From Arthrobacter sp. AZCC_0090 (GTDB lineage Bacteria > Actinomycetota > Actinomycetes > Actinomycetales > Micrococcaceae): a stretch of DNA of 64,000 bases. Made by a program: the position numbers and the translations under genes. Below the pieces are notes generated by a model. That model made no database searches. It worked only from the letters and a program-made list of their open reading frames with translations, and was not told the DNA's origin. The stretch is taken from assembly GCF_014207375.1 (NCBI RefSeq), contig NZ_JACHEE010000002.1:471913-535912 (forward strand), given 5' to 3'. The first letter of the stretch is position 1, and each line of letters begins with the position of its first letter. Positions 1-8,254 of this stretch are shown here, piece by piece.

Positions 1-1028
1 CCGTCGATCTTGCGGTCTTCGGGGACGAACCCGACGCCGGCGGATAGGACCTGCTTGACGCTCCTGCCGAGCAGTTCGACGTCGTCAAGGGTGATGGACC
101 CGGTGACGTGGGGCTGGACACCGAGGATGGCTTCCGTGAGCTCGGTCTGGCCGTTGCCTTGGACACCGGCAATGGCAAGCACTTCGCCCTTGGCGATGTC
201 GAAACTCAGCCCGTCCACGACGTGCTGGCCGTTGTGGTCAACAACGGTGAGGTCCCGGACCTTGAAGGTCGCCTCCCCCGGCTGGGCGGGCTTTTTTTCC
301 AGGGTCAGGCTGACTGCCCGCCCAACCATCGCCGAGGCGAGTTCCGTTGGTGACGCCGAGGGGTCAGCTTGACCGACCACTTTCCCCCGCCGGATCACGG
401 TGATGGTGTCCGAAATTTCCTTGACCTCACGCAGTTTGTGCGAAATGAAGACAATGGACTTTCCGGCAGCCTTGAGCTGTCTGATGATGTCAAGGAGCTC
501 ATCGGTTTCCTGCGGAGTAAGAACGGCAGTCGGTTCATCGAGAATCAGGACTTCGGCGTCGCGCACCAATGCTTTGATGATCTCGACCCGCTGCTGCACC
601 CCCACGGGAAGGTCTTCCACGAGCGCATCGGGGTCGACGTGAAATCCATATTGCTTGGAAATCTCGGAGATCTTGCGGCGGGTTTCATCCAAGTTCAGGA
701 AACCGGCGGCTTTGGTGGCTTCATTTCCCAGGGCTACATTTTCGGCCACGGTGAAAACGGGAATCAGCATGAAGTGCTGGTGGACCATGCCGATGCCTGC
801 CGCCATGGCGTCGCCGGGACCCTTGAAGATGACCGGCGTGCCGTCAACGAGGATTTCGCCCTCGCTGGGATCGTAGAGTCCGTAAAGGACATTCATCAGG
901 GTGGATTTGCCGGCACCGTTTTCGCCCAAAAGGCAATGGACTTGGCCGGGTTCAACCACGAGATCGATGTGGTCATTGGCTACGAGGGATCCGAAGCGCT
1001 TCGTGATCCCTTTCAGTTCGAGTTTCAA
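1..1028 (-). CDS. BMP-type ABC transporter ATP-binding protein (3' end outside window)
   Basis: This is the ATPase of an importer of the nucleoside/BMP-lipoprotein class and acts at the inner face of the membrane. The minus frame opens with a TTG at 1028 and shows a first ATPase domain with Walker [10 protein letters not shown] at about residues 38-46. A second domain follows, with AGVQGNGQTEL as its degenerate Walker A, and GFVPEDR appears just before the window edge. About 342 of an expected ~510 residues are visible, so the gene is cut by the window and is not broken. Two ATPase halves in one chain is the norm for sugar/nucleoside importers. It lies downstream of the substrate-binding lipoprotein at 1193-2299 on the same strand, so the two form one operon. 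The start is uncertain because the SD-like GGAG lies very close to the TTG. Confidence 0.9.
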   Translation of the reverse strand, partial: MKLELKGITKRFGSLVANDHIDLVVEPGQVHCLLGENGAGKSTLMNVLYGLYDPSEGEILVDGTPVIFKGPGDAMAAGIGMVHQHFMLIPVFTVAENVALGNEATKAAGFLNLDETRRKISEISKQYGFHVDPDALVEDLPVGVQQRVEIIKALVRDAEVLILDEPTAVLTPQETDELLDIIRQLKAAGKSIVFISHKLREVKEISDTITVIRRGKVVGQADPSASPTELASAMVGRAVSLTLEKKPAQPGEATFKVRDLTVVDHNGQHVVDGLSFDIAKGEVLAIAGVQGNGQTELTEAILGVQPHVTGSITLDDVELLGRSVKQVLSAGVGFVPEDRKID

Positions 1029-1132
1029 AACTCCAACCCATCTATAAAGGATGGCTCCTCGTCATCACCGTGCTCCCAGCATAGTGCTCGGCCAAGGAGT
1101 GTCGAAGAGCAAAATTGAAGGCAACGCAGAAC

Positions 1133-1171
1133 GCGCTGCCCTTCTGCCAAAACTCGGCTGAAGGGCAGCGC
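1133..1171 (-). terminator. Intercistronic hairpin between BMP lipoprotein and ATPase genes
   Basis: GCGCTGCCCTTC and GAAGGGCAGCGC form a perfect 12-bp stem with a 15-nt loop, 22 nt after the lipoprotein stop. No T tract follows on the minus strand. It therefore fits a partial terminator or mRNA-stabilising hairpin that keeps binding-protein message above transporter message. Confidence 0.6.
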
Positions 1172-1192
1172 GACGCGGTTTAGCCTGGAATA

Positions 1193-2299
1193 TTACTTGG
1201 GGCTGGACTTTGATTCGACCTTCACTGCGCCGGAGATGATGTCCTTCTTCAGCTGGTCAAGATCGCTCTTCATATCCGCCGGCACTGCGGAGTCGAGATC
1301 GTGGAACGGGGCAAGCGCCACGCCTCCGTTGTCAAGTGTGCCAACGTAAGGGCTGGGGTCGAACTTGCCGTCCTTGTCGGCCTTGATGACCGTTTGGACA
1401 GCGGTGGCCATGGTCTTCTGGACCGAGGTCAGGATCACCGACTTGTAGGCGGGTGCGGTCAGGTAGCCGTCCGAGTCGACCCAGATCAGCTTTGCGTCCG
1501 TGCCCTTTGCCTTGGCGTCAACGATCGCACTGCCTGCGCCCGCGCCCACCGGACCAGCGACGGGAAGGACGACGTCGGCGCCCTGGTCCAGGAATCCCTG
1601 GGTGAGGACCTTGCCCTTGTCGACCTGCTTGAAGTCGCCGACGAACGTGCCGTCCTGCTTGTCCTTGTCCCAGCCAAGCAGCTGGACAGACTTGCCCTTC
1701 TTCTGGTTGTAGTACTTCACGCCGTCAGAGAAGCCGTCCATGAAGATGCTCACGGTGGGGATGTTGAGGCCACCGAAGGTCGCAACCTTGCCTGTCTTGG
1801 AGGTACCTGCGGCCAGGTAGCCGGCGAGGAATGCGGCTTGGGCCGTGTCATAGACAATCGGCTTGACGTTCTTCGGGAAGGTGGGGTCCGAGTAGTCGAT
1901 GATGGCGAAGTGGCTGTTCGGGTTTGCCGTGGCAATGTTCTTCGTGGCATCGCCCAGGAGGAAGCCGACCGTAACCGTCAGCTTGCAGCCCTGTTGGACC
2001 ATGGAACGGAGGTTGGGGTCGTAGTCCGTGTCGGCCTTGGACTGGACATGCTTCTCCTGGATGGCAAGATCCTTCGCCGCTGCCTGAAGACCCTCATAGC
2101 CTGACTGGTTGAACGACTTGTCGTCGAAACCACCGGAGTCGGACACCATGCATGCGGTGTAGTCGGATTTCGTGGCGCTGCCCGAGCTCGACGCAGACGG
2201 TGCGCTACCGCAGCCTGCCAGCAAAAGAGCAGCGGCGCCCGCAGTTGCGACGCCTGCAAATGAACCGCGCTTTAGGGTGGCACGCAGTGATTGCTTCAA
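1193..2299 (-). CDS. BMP family ABC transporter substrate-binding lipoprotein
   Basis: This is the extracellular binding protein of the BMP (basic membrane protein / PnrA) class, which in characterised members binds purine nucleosides. The TTG start at 2299 is chosen because GGAGG sits 4 nt upstream; the open frame extends further but without a ribosome site. The 368-residue product starts LKQSLRATLKRG, has a hydrophobic signal segment and a lipobox LLAGC, then an S/A/G-rich linker. The body carries family hallmarks such as DSGGFDDKSFNQS near the mature N-terminus, and WVDSDGYL further on. It precedes the ATPase at 1-1028. The ligand cannot be read from the sequence. Confidence 0.93.
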   Translation of the reverse strand: MKQSLRATLKRGSFAGVATAGAAALLLAGCGSAPSASSSGSATKSDYTACMVSDSGGFDDKSFNQSGYEGLQAAAKDLAIQEKHVQSKADTDYDPNLRSMVQQGCKLTVTVGFLLGDATKNIATANPNSHFAIIDYSDPTFPKNVKPIVYDTAQAAFLAGYLAAGTSKTGKVATFGGLNIPTVSIFMDGFSDGVKYYNQKKGKSVQLLGWDKDKQDGTFVGDFKQVDKGKVLTQGFLDQGADVVLPVAGPVGAGAGSAIVDAKAKGTDAKLIWVDSDGYLTAPAYKSVILTSVQKTMATAVQTVIKADKDGKFDPSPYVGTLDNGGVALAPFHDLDSAVPADMKSDLDQLKKDIISGAVKVESKSSPK

Positions 2300-2461
2300 T
2301 TTTCCTCCAGGAAGAAAGTGATTGATGCTACGACAGTTGGTCAATGAGTGTCCGTTTCGAAAACTCGAGGCTGAAATTCTGTTTTCACTGATGCTTCGCA
2401 GCACTGCGCCTGGGGCGCACTGATGGCACAACTTTAGTGGGATGAAACACACCCCGGTAAC

Positions 2462-2499
2462 ACAAAAGCCCAACAACCCGAAGATTGTTGAGCTTTTGT
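2462..2499 (-). terminator. Rho-independent terminator after the ohrR-ohr-oxidoreductase operon
   Basis: ACAAAAGC-c-CAACAA and TTGTTG-a-GCTTTTGT form a 14-bp stem with one mismatch around an 8-nt loop. A/T-rich outer arms give a T-rich tail on either strand. It sits 98 nt past the oxidoreductase stop and 163 nt upstream of the lipoprotein start. Confidence 0.7.
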
Positions 2500-2559
2500 T
2501 ACCAAGCAGTAGTGGAACTCCCAGCGAACCGTCCTAGGATATCCGCCCGCCGCGGCCGG

Positions 2560-2607
2560 TGCTCGGTGCGGGATGGTACTCGGTGCAGGATCGTACTCAG
2601 TGCAGGC
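2560..2607. repeat. 17-bp tandem repeat, about 2.8 copies
   Basis: Units start at 2560, 2577 and 2594 with the pattern GTRCTCGGTGCRGGATS. The last partial unit runs into the final codons of the oxidoreductase gene (stop at 2597-2599). A small slippage-type duplication at the gene's 3' end is the simplest reading. Confidence 0.6.
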
Positions 2608-3616
2608 GGACCAGCATCTTGCCGGTGTTCGCCCCATCCAGGAGATCAATGAAGGCCTGCGGCGCGTTTTCCAGCCCGTCAACGATCGTCTCGTCGTAGC
2701 GGACCGTCCCATCGGCCAGCCATCCGGCCATCTTCCCGGCGAACTCGGCGGCGTGCTGGCGCTGCCCGCCTACCAGGAAGCCGCGAAGGGTCAATTGCTT
2801 TCCAATGGCGACGGCCAGGTTGCGCGGAGCAGCTGTGGGCTCCGTGGAGTTGTACTGCGAGATGGCGCCGCACATCGCCACGCGCCCGCCCACCGTGAGG
2901 ACCGAGAGGGCGGCCTCAAGGTGTTCGCCGCCCACGTTGTCAAAGTAGACGTCGATGCCACGCTCCCCCGCTGCCTCACGGAGTTGCTTCACCACCGGAC
3001 CGTCGTGGTAATCGAAGGCGGCGTCGAAGCCGAGTTCGAGCAGGCGCGCCACCTTCTCGGGGGAACCTGCGCTGCCAATCACTTTGGAGGCCCCCATAGC
3101 CTTGGCGACCTGGCCCACGATCGAGCCGACGGCGCCCGCGGCACCGGAAACGAAGACGACGTCTCCGGCCTTGAACTCAGCCACCTTGAGCAGCCCGGCA
3201 TATGCCGTCAGGCCTGTCATGCCGAGCGCACCGAGGAATGCCGATGACGGCGCCAACCCGGCCGGGACCGGTGTCGTACGTGCGGCGTCTACCACGGAGA
3301 ACTCGCGCCACCCGAGCTGGTGCACGACGACGTCGCCCACCTTGTGCGCGTCGGAACGGGACGCGATCACCTCACCCACCGCACCGCCGTCGAGCGCTGC
3401 ATCGAGACGGAAAGGTGCCGAATAGGACTTCGCGTCGTTCATGCGGCCGCGCATGTAGGGGTCAACGGACATGAACTCGTTGCGGACCAGGATCTGGCCG
3501 TCCTGCAGCTCCGGCAGATTGGTCTCGGCCAAGCGGAAGTTCTCCTGGACCGGGCGCCCCTGCGGGCGGGATGCAAGCTGGATTTCGCGCGTGCGCTTGG
3601 GAAGTACGGCGCTCAT
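2597..3616 (-). CDS. NADP-dependent medium-chain oxidoreductase (CurA / leukotriene B4 12-hydroxydehydrogenase-like)
   Basis: A 339-residue zinc-independent MDR enzyme. Members reduce alpha,beta-unsaturated ketones or aldehydes using NADPH. The chain begins MSAVLPKRTREIQLASRPQG and contains VDPYMRGRM, typical of the prostaglandin/alkenal reductase branch. The cofactor motif GAAGAVGSIVGQVAKAMG lies around residue 160. The ATG overlaps the stop of ohr in an ATGA arrangement (3613-3616), so it is translationally coupled to the peroxide-resistance genes. That context suggests it removes reactive carbonyls formed from lipid peroxides; this role is inferred. Confidence 0.9.
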   Translation of the reverse strand: MSAVLPKRTREIQLASRPQGRPVQENFRLAETNLPELQDGQILVRNEFMSVDPYMRGRMNDAKSYSAPFRLDAALDGGAVGEVIASRSDAHKVGDVVVHQLGWREFSVVDAARTTPVPAGLAPSSAFLGALGMTGLTAYAGLLKVAEFKAGDVVFVSGAAGAVGSIVGQVAKAMGASKVIGSAGSPEKVARLLELGFDAAFDYHDGPVVKQLREAAGERGIDVYFDNVGGEHLEAALSVLTVGGRVAMCGAISQYNSTEPTAAPRNLAVAIGKQLTLRGFLVGGQRQHAAEFAGKMAGWLADGTVRYDETIVDGLENAPQAFIDLLDGANTGKMLVRLH

Positions 3617-4044
3617 GCGGCCACCTCCACAAGCTTGATGTCGACGGCGATGTTGCCGCGGGTCGCGTTGGAGTACGGGCAGATCTGGTGGGCCTTGGCC
3701 ACGAGCTGCTCGGCGGTTTCCCGGTCGAGGGCCGGCAGGGCGATCTCAAGCTCGGCGGCGAGTCCATATCCTTCGCTGCCCTCCAGGGCGCCGAAGTGGA
3801 TCTTGGCGGCGACCGCGGAATCACTGAGATCCACCCGGGCCTTGCGTCCCACCAGCCGCAGTGCCGAGTGGAAGCACGCCGCGTAACCGGCGGCGAAAAG
3901 CTGCTCAGGGTTGGTTCCCTGGCCGTTTCCGCCCAGTTCCACCGGGCTGGCGAGTGCTACGTCCAGCTTCCCGTCGTTGGTGCGTGCGTTGCCGTCACGG
4001 CCTTCGCCGGAGGCAAGCGCCTCGGCTGTGTACAAAGTCTTCAC
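3613..4044 (-). CDS. ohr: Organic hydroperoxide resistance protein Ohr
   Basis: Thiol peroxidase of the OsmC/Ohr family that reduces organic hydroperoxides in the cytoplasm. The GTG at 4044 gives VKTLYTAEALASGEGRDGNA and 143 residues, the usual Ohr length; the longer open frame has no ribosome site. The peroxidatic Cys lies in AAGYAACFHSAL, and the resolving Cys in the QICPYSNATRGN motif near the C-terminus. The arginine of the family lies in GEGRDG. It sits 31 nt after ohrR and overlaps the oxidoreductase by 4 nt. Confidence 0.95.
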   Translation of the reverse strand: MKTLYTAEALASGEGRDGNARTNDGKLDVALASPVELGGNGQGTNPEQLFAAGYAACFHSALRLVGRKARVDLSDSAVAAKIHFGALEGSEGYGLAAELEIALPALDRETAEQLVAKAHQICPYSNATRGNIAVDIKLVEVAA

Positions 4045-4075
4045 TGTGGTTCCTTTTCTTCGGATGGATGGACGA

Positions 4076-4510
4076 TCAGATGGCTGAATGGAGGGCGGCG
4101 GTAAGCCGGCCCAAGGTGTCGTGAAGCTGCGCAAGTTCGGCGGCGCTCAACCCCGCGGCGTCGGCGAGTCGCTGTGGGACGGCCCCCGCCCGGGCACTGA
4201 GGGCACGACCTGAGTCAGTCAGGTGGATTTCGACGCGCCGCTCATCTTCGGCCGAACGCCGGCGCTCCACCAGGCCCAAGGCTTCAAGCCTCTTGAGCAG
4301 AGGCGACAGGGTTCCCGAGTCGAGTCCCAGCTCAGTACCCAGTTCCCGGACGCTTCGCGGCTCGTTTTCCCAGAGAACCAGCATCACGAGGTACTGCGGA
4401 TACGTCAGCCCAAGCTCATCCAGCACCGGCCTGTAGACCGCCGTGGCCGCCTTCGATGCTGAGTAGAGGGCGAAACAGACTTGGTGGTTGAGACGGGGAG
4501 CTTCACTCAT
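4076..4510 (-). CDS. ohrR: MarR-family organic-peroxide sensor OhrR
   Basis: A 144-residue winged-helix repressor. The N-terminal stretch NHQVCFALYSASKAAT carries the single reactive cysteine that OhrR proteins use to sense organic peroxides (C12 by my count). The HTH and wing follow, with LDSGTLSPLLKRLEALGLVERRR. It is the first gene of the ohrR-ohr-oxidoreductase operon, and a dyad 17 nt upstream of its ATG is the likely operator. Autoregulation with release on cysteine oxidation is the known family mechanism. Confidence 0.93.
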   Translation of the reverse strand: MSEAPRLNHQVCFALYSASKAATAVYRPVLDELGLTYPQYLVMLVLWENEPRSVRELGTELGLDSGTLSPLLKRLEALGLVERRRSAEDERRVEIHLTDSGRALSARAGAVPQRLADAAGLSAAELAQLHDTLGRLTAALHSAI

Positions 4511-4526
4511 AGCCCTAACGATAGCT

Positions 4527-4541
4527 CACAATTAGATTGTG
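4527..4541. promoter_or_regulatory. Probable OhrR operator
   Basis: CACAAT-TAG-ATTGTG is a perfect 6-bp dyad with a 3-nt centre, located 17 nt upstream of the ohrR start. It resembles the ACAATT/AATTGT-type operators known for OhrR in other bacteria. No second site was seen. Confidence 0.7.
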
Positions 4542-4592
4542 CACAACTCAATTGGAGCCGCGACGCCCGCTCACAAACAAGCCCAAAAGACA

Positions 4593-4625
4593 GGATCCTC
4601 CTGCAAATGATCTGCAGGAGGATCC
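4593..4625 (-). terminator. Terminator of the M20 amidohydrolase gene
   Basis: GGATCCTCCTGCA and TGCAGGAGGATCC pair perfectly over 13 bp around a 7-nt loop. On the minus strand the stem is followed by TGTCTTTTGG. It begins 39 nt past the amidohydrolase stop at 4664. Confidence 0.85.
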
Positions 4626-4663
4626 CAGGGCTTTCGACCAAAAGTGAGCGAGCGACCGCCGTC

Positions 4664-5863
4664 TTAGAGGTCCCGGATGGTGCGCAATGCGGCGGCGGCC
4701 AGGACTTGGATCGCAAAGCCGAGGGCACGTTCGTCCACGATGAAGTCACCGCGGTGGAGATCGTATTCTTCACCGCCAGGCGTGTGGGTTCCGAGTCGCA
4801 TCATGGCGCCGGGCAGGTCCGCCAGGAACCAGGCGAAGTCTTCACCGCCCATGGACTGCGGCGTCAGGACGACGGCGTGCTCGCCGAGTTCGGCCCGGGC
4901 AGCGGCTTCGATGAGGGCGGTCTCGTGTTCCGAGTTGACCACGGGAGGGACGCCCCGCGTGTGCTCAAGGTGGACGTCGACCCCGTACGGCGCGGCAACT
5001 TGCTGGACAACGTCATCCAACAGCTCCCCCGCGCTGTGCCATGCATCGCGGTCCAGGCAGCGCATGGTGCCGGCCATGTAACCGTTGGCAGGGATGGCGT
5101 TGGGCGCCGAACCTGCCGTGATCTGGCCCCACACCACCGAGACACCGCTACGGACATCCACGCGACGGGACAGGACGGCCGGGACGTTGATAGCGATCTG
5201 GGCCAGCGCGAAGACCAAGTCCTCCGTCAAATGGGGCCGGGAAGTGTGGCCGCCGCGCCCGGTCAATTCGATCTTGATGGTGTCCGAGGCCGAGGTGATG
5301 GCCCCGATGCGCGTGCCGATCTGGCCAACATTGATGCGCGGATCGCAGTGCAGCGCCAGAATCCGCGGGACTCCCTGGAGGACGCCCTGCTCGATGCAGG
5401 ACAACGCACCGCCGGGCATGGTTTCCTCCGCCGGTTGGAAGATGATGCGTACCGTGCCGCCCAGCGGCGATTCCTGGTGAATGGCGTGCAGCACCAGGGC
5501 AATCCCGAGCATGCTGGTGGTGTGGACGTCATGCCCGCAGGCGTGGGTCACGCCGTGGTTCTTCGAAGCGAACGGAAGCCCGGTCTCCTCGATGATGGGG
5601 AGGGCATCGATATCGCCGCGCAGCGCCGTGGCGATGGGTCCTTCGCCGACGTCGACCGTCACCCCCGAGCCTTCCAGGCGGCGAGGGTTCAGTCCGGCCG
5701 CCTCGAGCCGCTCAACGAGTTTGTCCGTGGTGCGGAATTCCTTGAAGGAAAGTTCCGGATGCGCATGGAGATCCCGCCGGAATTCAATGAGTTCCGGCAG
5801 GAGATCGTCAAGCCACGGCCTCACCACGGGGGTCGGCTGGGTTTCTGTAGTGAAATTGCGCAC
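4664..5863 (-). CDS. M20-family amidohydrolase / peptidase (hippurate hydrolase-like)
   Basis: A 399-residue zinc hydrolase of the M20D branch, which cleaves N-acyl amino acids or amide bonds. Metal-site motifs are in order: LRGDIDALPI, HACGHDVHTTSMLG, FQPAEETMPGG and, near the C-terminus, MGGEDFAWF. The dimerisation domain has GRGGHTSRPH. The GTG start (VRNFTTETQ) has only a weak ribosome site. It stands alone between the ohrR region and manC, with its own terminator. The substrate is not evident. Confidence 0.9.
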   Translation of the reverse strand: MRNFTTETQPTPVVRPWLDDLLPELIEFRRDLHAHPELSFKEFRTTDKLVERLEAAGLNPRRLEGSGVTVDVGEGPIATALRGDIDALPIIEETGLPFASKNHGVTHACGHDVHTTSMLGIALVLHAIHQESPLGGTVRIIFQPAEETMPGGALSCIEQGVLQGVPRILALHCDPRINVGQIGTRIGAITSASDTIKIELTGRGGHTSRPHLTEDLVFALAQIAINVPAVLSRRVDVRSGVSVVWGQITAGSAPNAIPANGYMAGTMRCLDRDAWHSAGELLDDVVQQVAAPYGVDVHLEHTRGVPPVVNSEHETALIEAAARAELGEHAVVLTPQSMGGEDFAWFLADLPGAMMRLGTHTPGGEEYDLHRGDFIVDERALGFAIQVLAAAALRTIRDL

Positions 5864-5941
5864 TCCACAACTCTAGCCATCCGTGCCCTTCGAATAACGA
5901 AAGGGGTCTCTTGGTTACGGACCGTGCCTCAGGCTCGCGAG

Positions 5942-7075
5942 CTAGAGGACGTCAGTGTCCCCGCTTGCCTTGAGCGCGTCCACCGCTCCCTTGACCCGCT
6001 GAGCATGCTCCTTGGTGGTGACAAGCAAGGCGTCAGGGGTGTCCACGATCACGACGTCCTTGATGCCGATGAGCGCGATCACACGCTTGGTGTCGGAGAC
6101 AACCACGCCGCTGGCGTTCTCGGTGAAGACACGCGCGCCTTCGCCGAGGACCGTCACTTCGTCGACGTCGCCGGCATTGTTGAGGCGGCCGATCGCGGCA
6201 AAGTCTCCGACGTCGTCCCATCGGAAGGTACCAGGCACGACGGCGACATCCCCCGCCGCTGCGGCGGGTTCCGCCACCGCATAGTCAATGGCGATCTTGG
6301 GCAGCGTGGGCCACACCCGGGCCGTCACTTCATCGCGCTCCGGAGTGTCCCAGGCTTCCGCAATTTCCTGCAAGCCCGCAAACAGGACCGGCTGGTTTGC
6401 TTCGAGGTGCTTGAGCATGAGTGCCACAGGGGCGACGAACATGCCGGCATTCCAGACATAGTCGCCGGTCTCGAGGTACTTCTTGGCGATGTCCTCGCTC
6501 GGCTTTTCGACGAACTCGACCACTGCATGCGCGTTCGGCGCGTTATCCACATTGAGCAAGTCGCCGGTGCGGATGTAACCGAAACCGGTTGAGGGATGCG
6601 TGGGCTTGATGCCGATGGTCACGATCTTCCCAGCAGCGGCGGTGTGGATAGCCTCGCGGACAGTCTCTTGGAAGAGGTTGTCCGGGCTGATGACGTGGTC
6701 AGCCGCGAAGGAACCCATGATGGTGTCCGGGTTGCGGCGGTGCAGGATGGCAGCCGCGAGGCCGATGGCCGCCCCCGAGTCTTTCGGTTCGCTTTCGAGC
6801 ACCAGCTCGTCGTCGCCCACTTCGGGAAGCTGGCGGCAGACAGCAGCACGGTGCGCAACGCCCGTGACCACCAGGACGCGATTGCCGGCCAACGGTTCCA
6901 GGCGATCATACGTAGCCCGCAGGAGGGTGCTTCCCGAACCCGTGAGGTCGTGCAGAAATTTGGGCGCGGCCGCACGCGAAAGCGGCCATAGGCGCGTGCC
7001 CACTCCGCCGGCCGGAATGACCGCATGGAAGTGGCGCAATGGCGATTCAGTGCTTGCAGCGTTGTCTGTACTCAC
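5942..7075 (-). CDS. manC: Mannose-1-phosphate guanylyltransferase
   Basis: Makes GDP-mannose from GTP and mannose-1-phosphate for glycan synthesis. The 377-residue product starts at GTG 7075 and has the pyrophosphorylase signature GGVGTRLWPLSR near residue 24. It also has FAADHVI, the metal/sugar motif VVEFVEKP, and WNAGMFVAP. It is the single-domain form without the phosphomannose isomerase extension. It is divergent from sdhC across a 238-bp region. Confidence 0.92.
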   Translation of the reverse strand: MSTDNAASTESPLRHFHAVIPAGGVGTRLWPLSRAAAPKFLHDLTGSGSTLLRATYDRLEPLAGNRVLVVTGVAHRAAVCRQLPEVGDDELVLESEPKDSGAAIGLAAAILHRRNPDTIMGSFAADHVISPDNLFQETVREAIHTAAAGKIVTIGIKPTHPSTGFGYIRTGDLLNVDNAPNAHAVVEFVEKPSEDIAKKYLETGDYVWNAGMFVAPVALMLKHLEANQPVLFAGLQEIAEAWDTPERDEVTARVWPTLPKIAIDYAVAEPAAAAGDVAVVPGTFRWDDVGDFAAIGRLNNAGDVDEVTVLGEGARVFTENASGVVVSDTKRVIALIGIKDVVIVDTPDALLVTTKEHAQRVKGAVDALKASGDTDVL

Positions 7076-7215
7076 CGCAATACCTTATCGGACACCCGAG
7101 CAAGTCCCACTTTGTGGTCTTCGTCTCACCGTCGCCGCGAAAAGACCGGAATTCAGGCGAACACCCGCAACCTGATTACAAGAAGGGGCGCCTAAATTGA
7201 ATAAGCTGTGAGCGA

Positions 7216-7231
7216 AGCCTAGATTTAGGCT
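7216..7231. promoter_or_regulatory. Dyad in the manC-sdhC divergent region
   Basis: AGCCTA-GATT-TAGGCT is a perfect 6-bp dyad 83 nt before the sdhC start. CCTAAATT about 25 bp upstream repeats one half in the same A/T-rich patch. This may be a regulator site for the succinate dehydrogenase operon; no regulator is identified. Confidence 0.35.
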
Positions 7232-7313
7232 GAGCTACGAGTGCTCTCGCAGCTGGCGTTCCCCCCGCATGGATCCCGTGCCAGCGCCGCTGTGTTGCAG
7301 GAAGGTTTATTCA

Positions 7314-7694
7314 GTGCCGACAAAACCAGCTGGCACCTTGTACCGCGGCCGTGAAGGCATGTGGTCCTGGGTTGGACACCGCATTACCGGTGTTGTGATC
7401 TTTTTCTTCTTGTTGGTCCATGTGCTGGACACCTCATTGGTGCGTGTGTCCCCAGAGGCCTATACGGCCGTCATCGGCGCCTACAAGAACCCCCTCATGG
7501 CCCTGGGCGAAACGGGCCTCGTCGCAGCCATCGTTTTCCACGCCTTCAATGGCCTGCGCATCATCGCCGTTGACTTCTGGAAGAAGGGCGCCAAGTACCA
7601 GCGCCAGATGCTGTGGGTCGTCCTGGCACTCTGGCTGGTTGCCTTCGCGGCCTTCGCCGTCCGTCACCTGTCCCTCGCTCTGGGAGGCCACTAA
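7314..7694 (+). CDS. sdhC: Succinate dehydrogenase cytochrome b556 subunit
   Basis: Membrane anchor of complex II that binds haem and quinone together with SdhD. The GTG at 7314 follows AGGAAGG and gives 126 residues starting VPTKPAGTLYRGREG. Three transmembrane helices lie at roughly 20-45, 55-78 and 95-120. SWVGHRITG carries the quinone-site region, and HVLDTSL and VFHAFNGLR supply candidate haem-ligand histidines. It is the first gene of sdhCDAB and lies 3 nt from sdhD. Confidence 0.95.
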   Translation: MPTKPAGTLYRGREGMWSWVGHRITGVVIFFFLLVHVLDTSLVRVSPEAYTAVIGAYKNPLMALGETGLVAAIVFHAFNGLRIIAVDFWKKGAKYQRQMLWVVLALWLVAFAAFAVRHLSLALGGH

Positions 7695-7697
7695 GCC

Positions 7698-8162
7698 ATG
7701 AGTACTGATATTCAGAACCCACGCAGTGGAAAGATCGCTCCGCAGTACCGCCGCGGCACGGGTTCCAAGGGGAACTTCGAGATGTTCGCGTGGCTTTTCA
7801 TGCGGCTCTCCGGCGTCGTGCTCGTAGTGCTGATCTTCGGCCACTTGTTCGTGAACCTGCTGGTCGGAGAGGGCATCCACGCCATCGACTTCGGCTTCGT
7901 GGCGGGCAAGTGGGCCGATCCGTTCTGGCAGTTCTGGGACCTGGCCATGCTGTGGCTCGCGATGCTTCACGGCACCAACGGCGTCCGCACCATCATCAAC
8001 GACTACGCCGAAAAGGACGCCACCCGCTTCTGGCTCAAGGTGGTCCTGTACGCGGCCAGCTTCGTCATCATCGTTCTTGGCACGCTGGTGATCTTCACGT
8101 TCAACCCGTGCCCCGTCGTCAACGGCGTTCAGCTGCCGGGCGGGTTCTGCCCGGCGCCGTAG
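7698..8162 (+). CDS. sdhD: Succinate dehydrogenase hydrophobic anchor subunit
   Basis: The second membrane anchor of complex II, 154 residues. Three helices run roughly 32-55, 75-95 and 115-137. LFMRLSGVVLVVLIFGHLF and AMLHGTNGVRTIINDY match the conserved anchor motifs, with histidines placed for haem. It starts 3 nt after the sdhC stop. A 92-nt spacer separates it from sdhA. Confidence 0.95.
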   Translation: MSTDIQNPRSGKIAPQYRRGTGSKGNFEMFAWLFMRLSGVVLVVLIFGHLFVNLLVGEGIHAIDFGFVAGKWADPFWQFWDLAMLWLAMLHGTNGVRTIINDYAEKDATRFWLKVVLYAASFVIIVLGTLVIFTFNPCPVVNGVQLPGGFCPAP

Positions 8163-8254
8163 CTGCTCCGCTGCACCACCGGCTCGTCCGGCTGTGCAAA
8201 ACACGCGGAGCAGGCTCCGCCGACCATCTGACTTAGAGAGAAAGAGCATCTGGT

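Noticed and set aside
4481..6592. 703-codon plus-strand frame
   Set aside because: It is the antisense shadow of the M20 amidohydrolase and manC genes, which have clear motifs.
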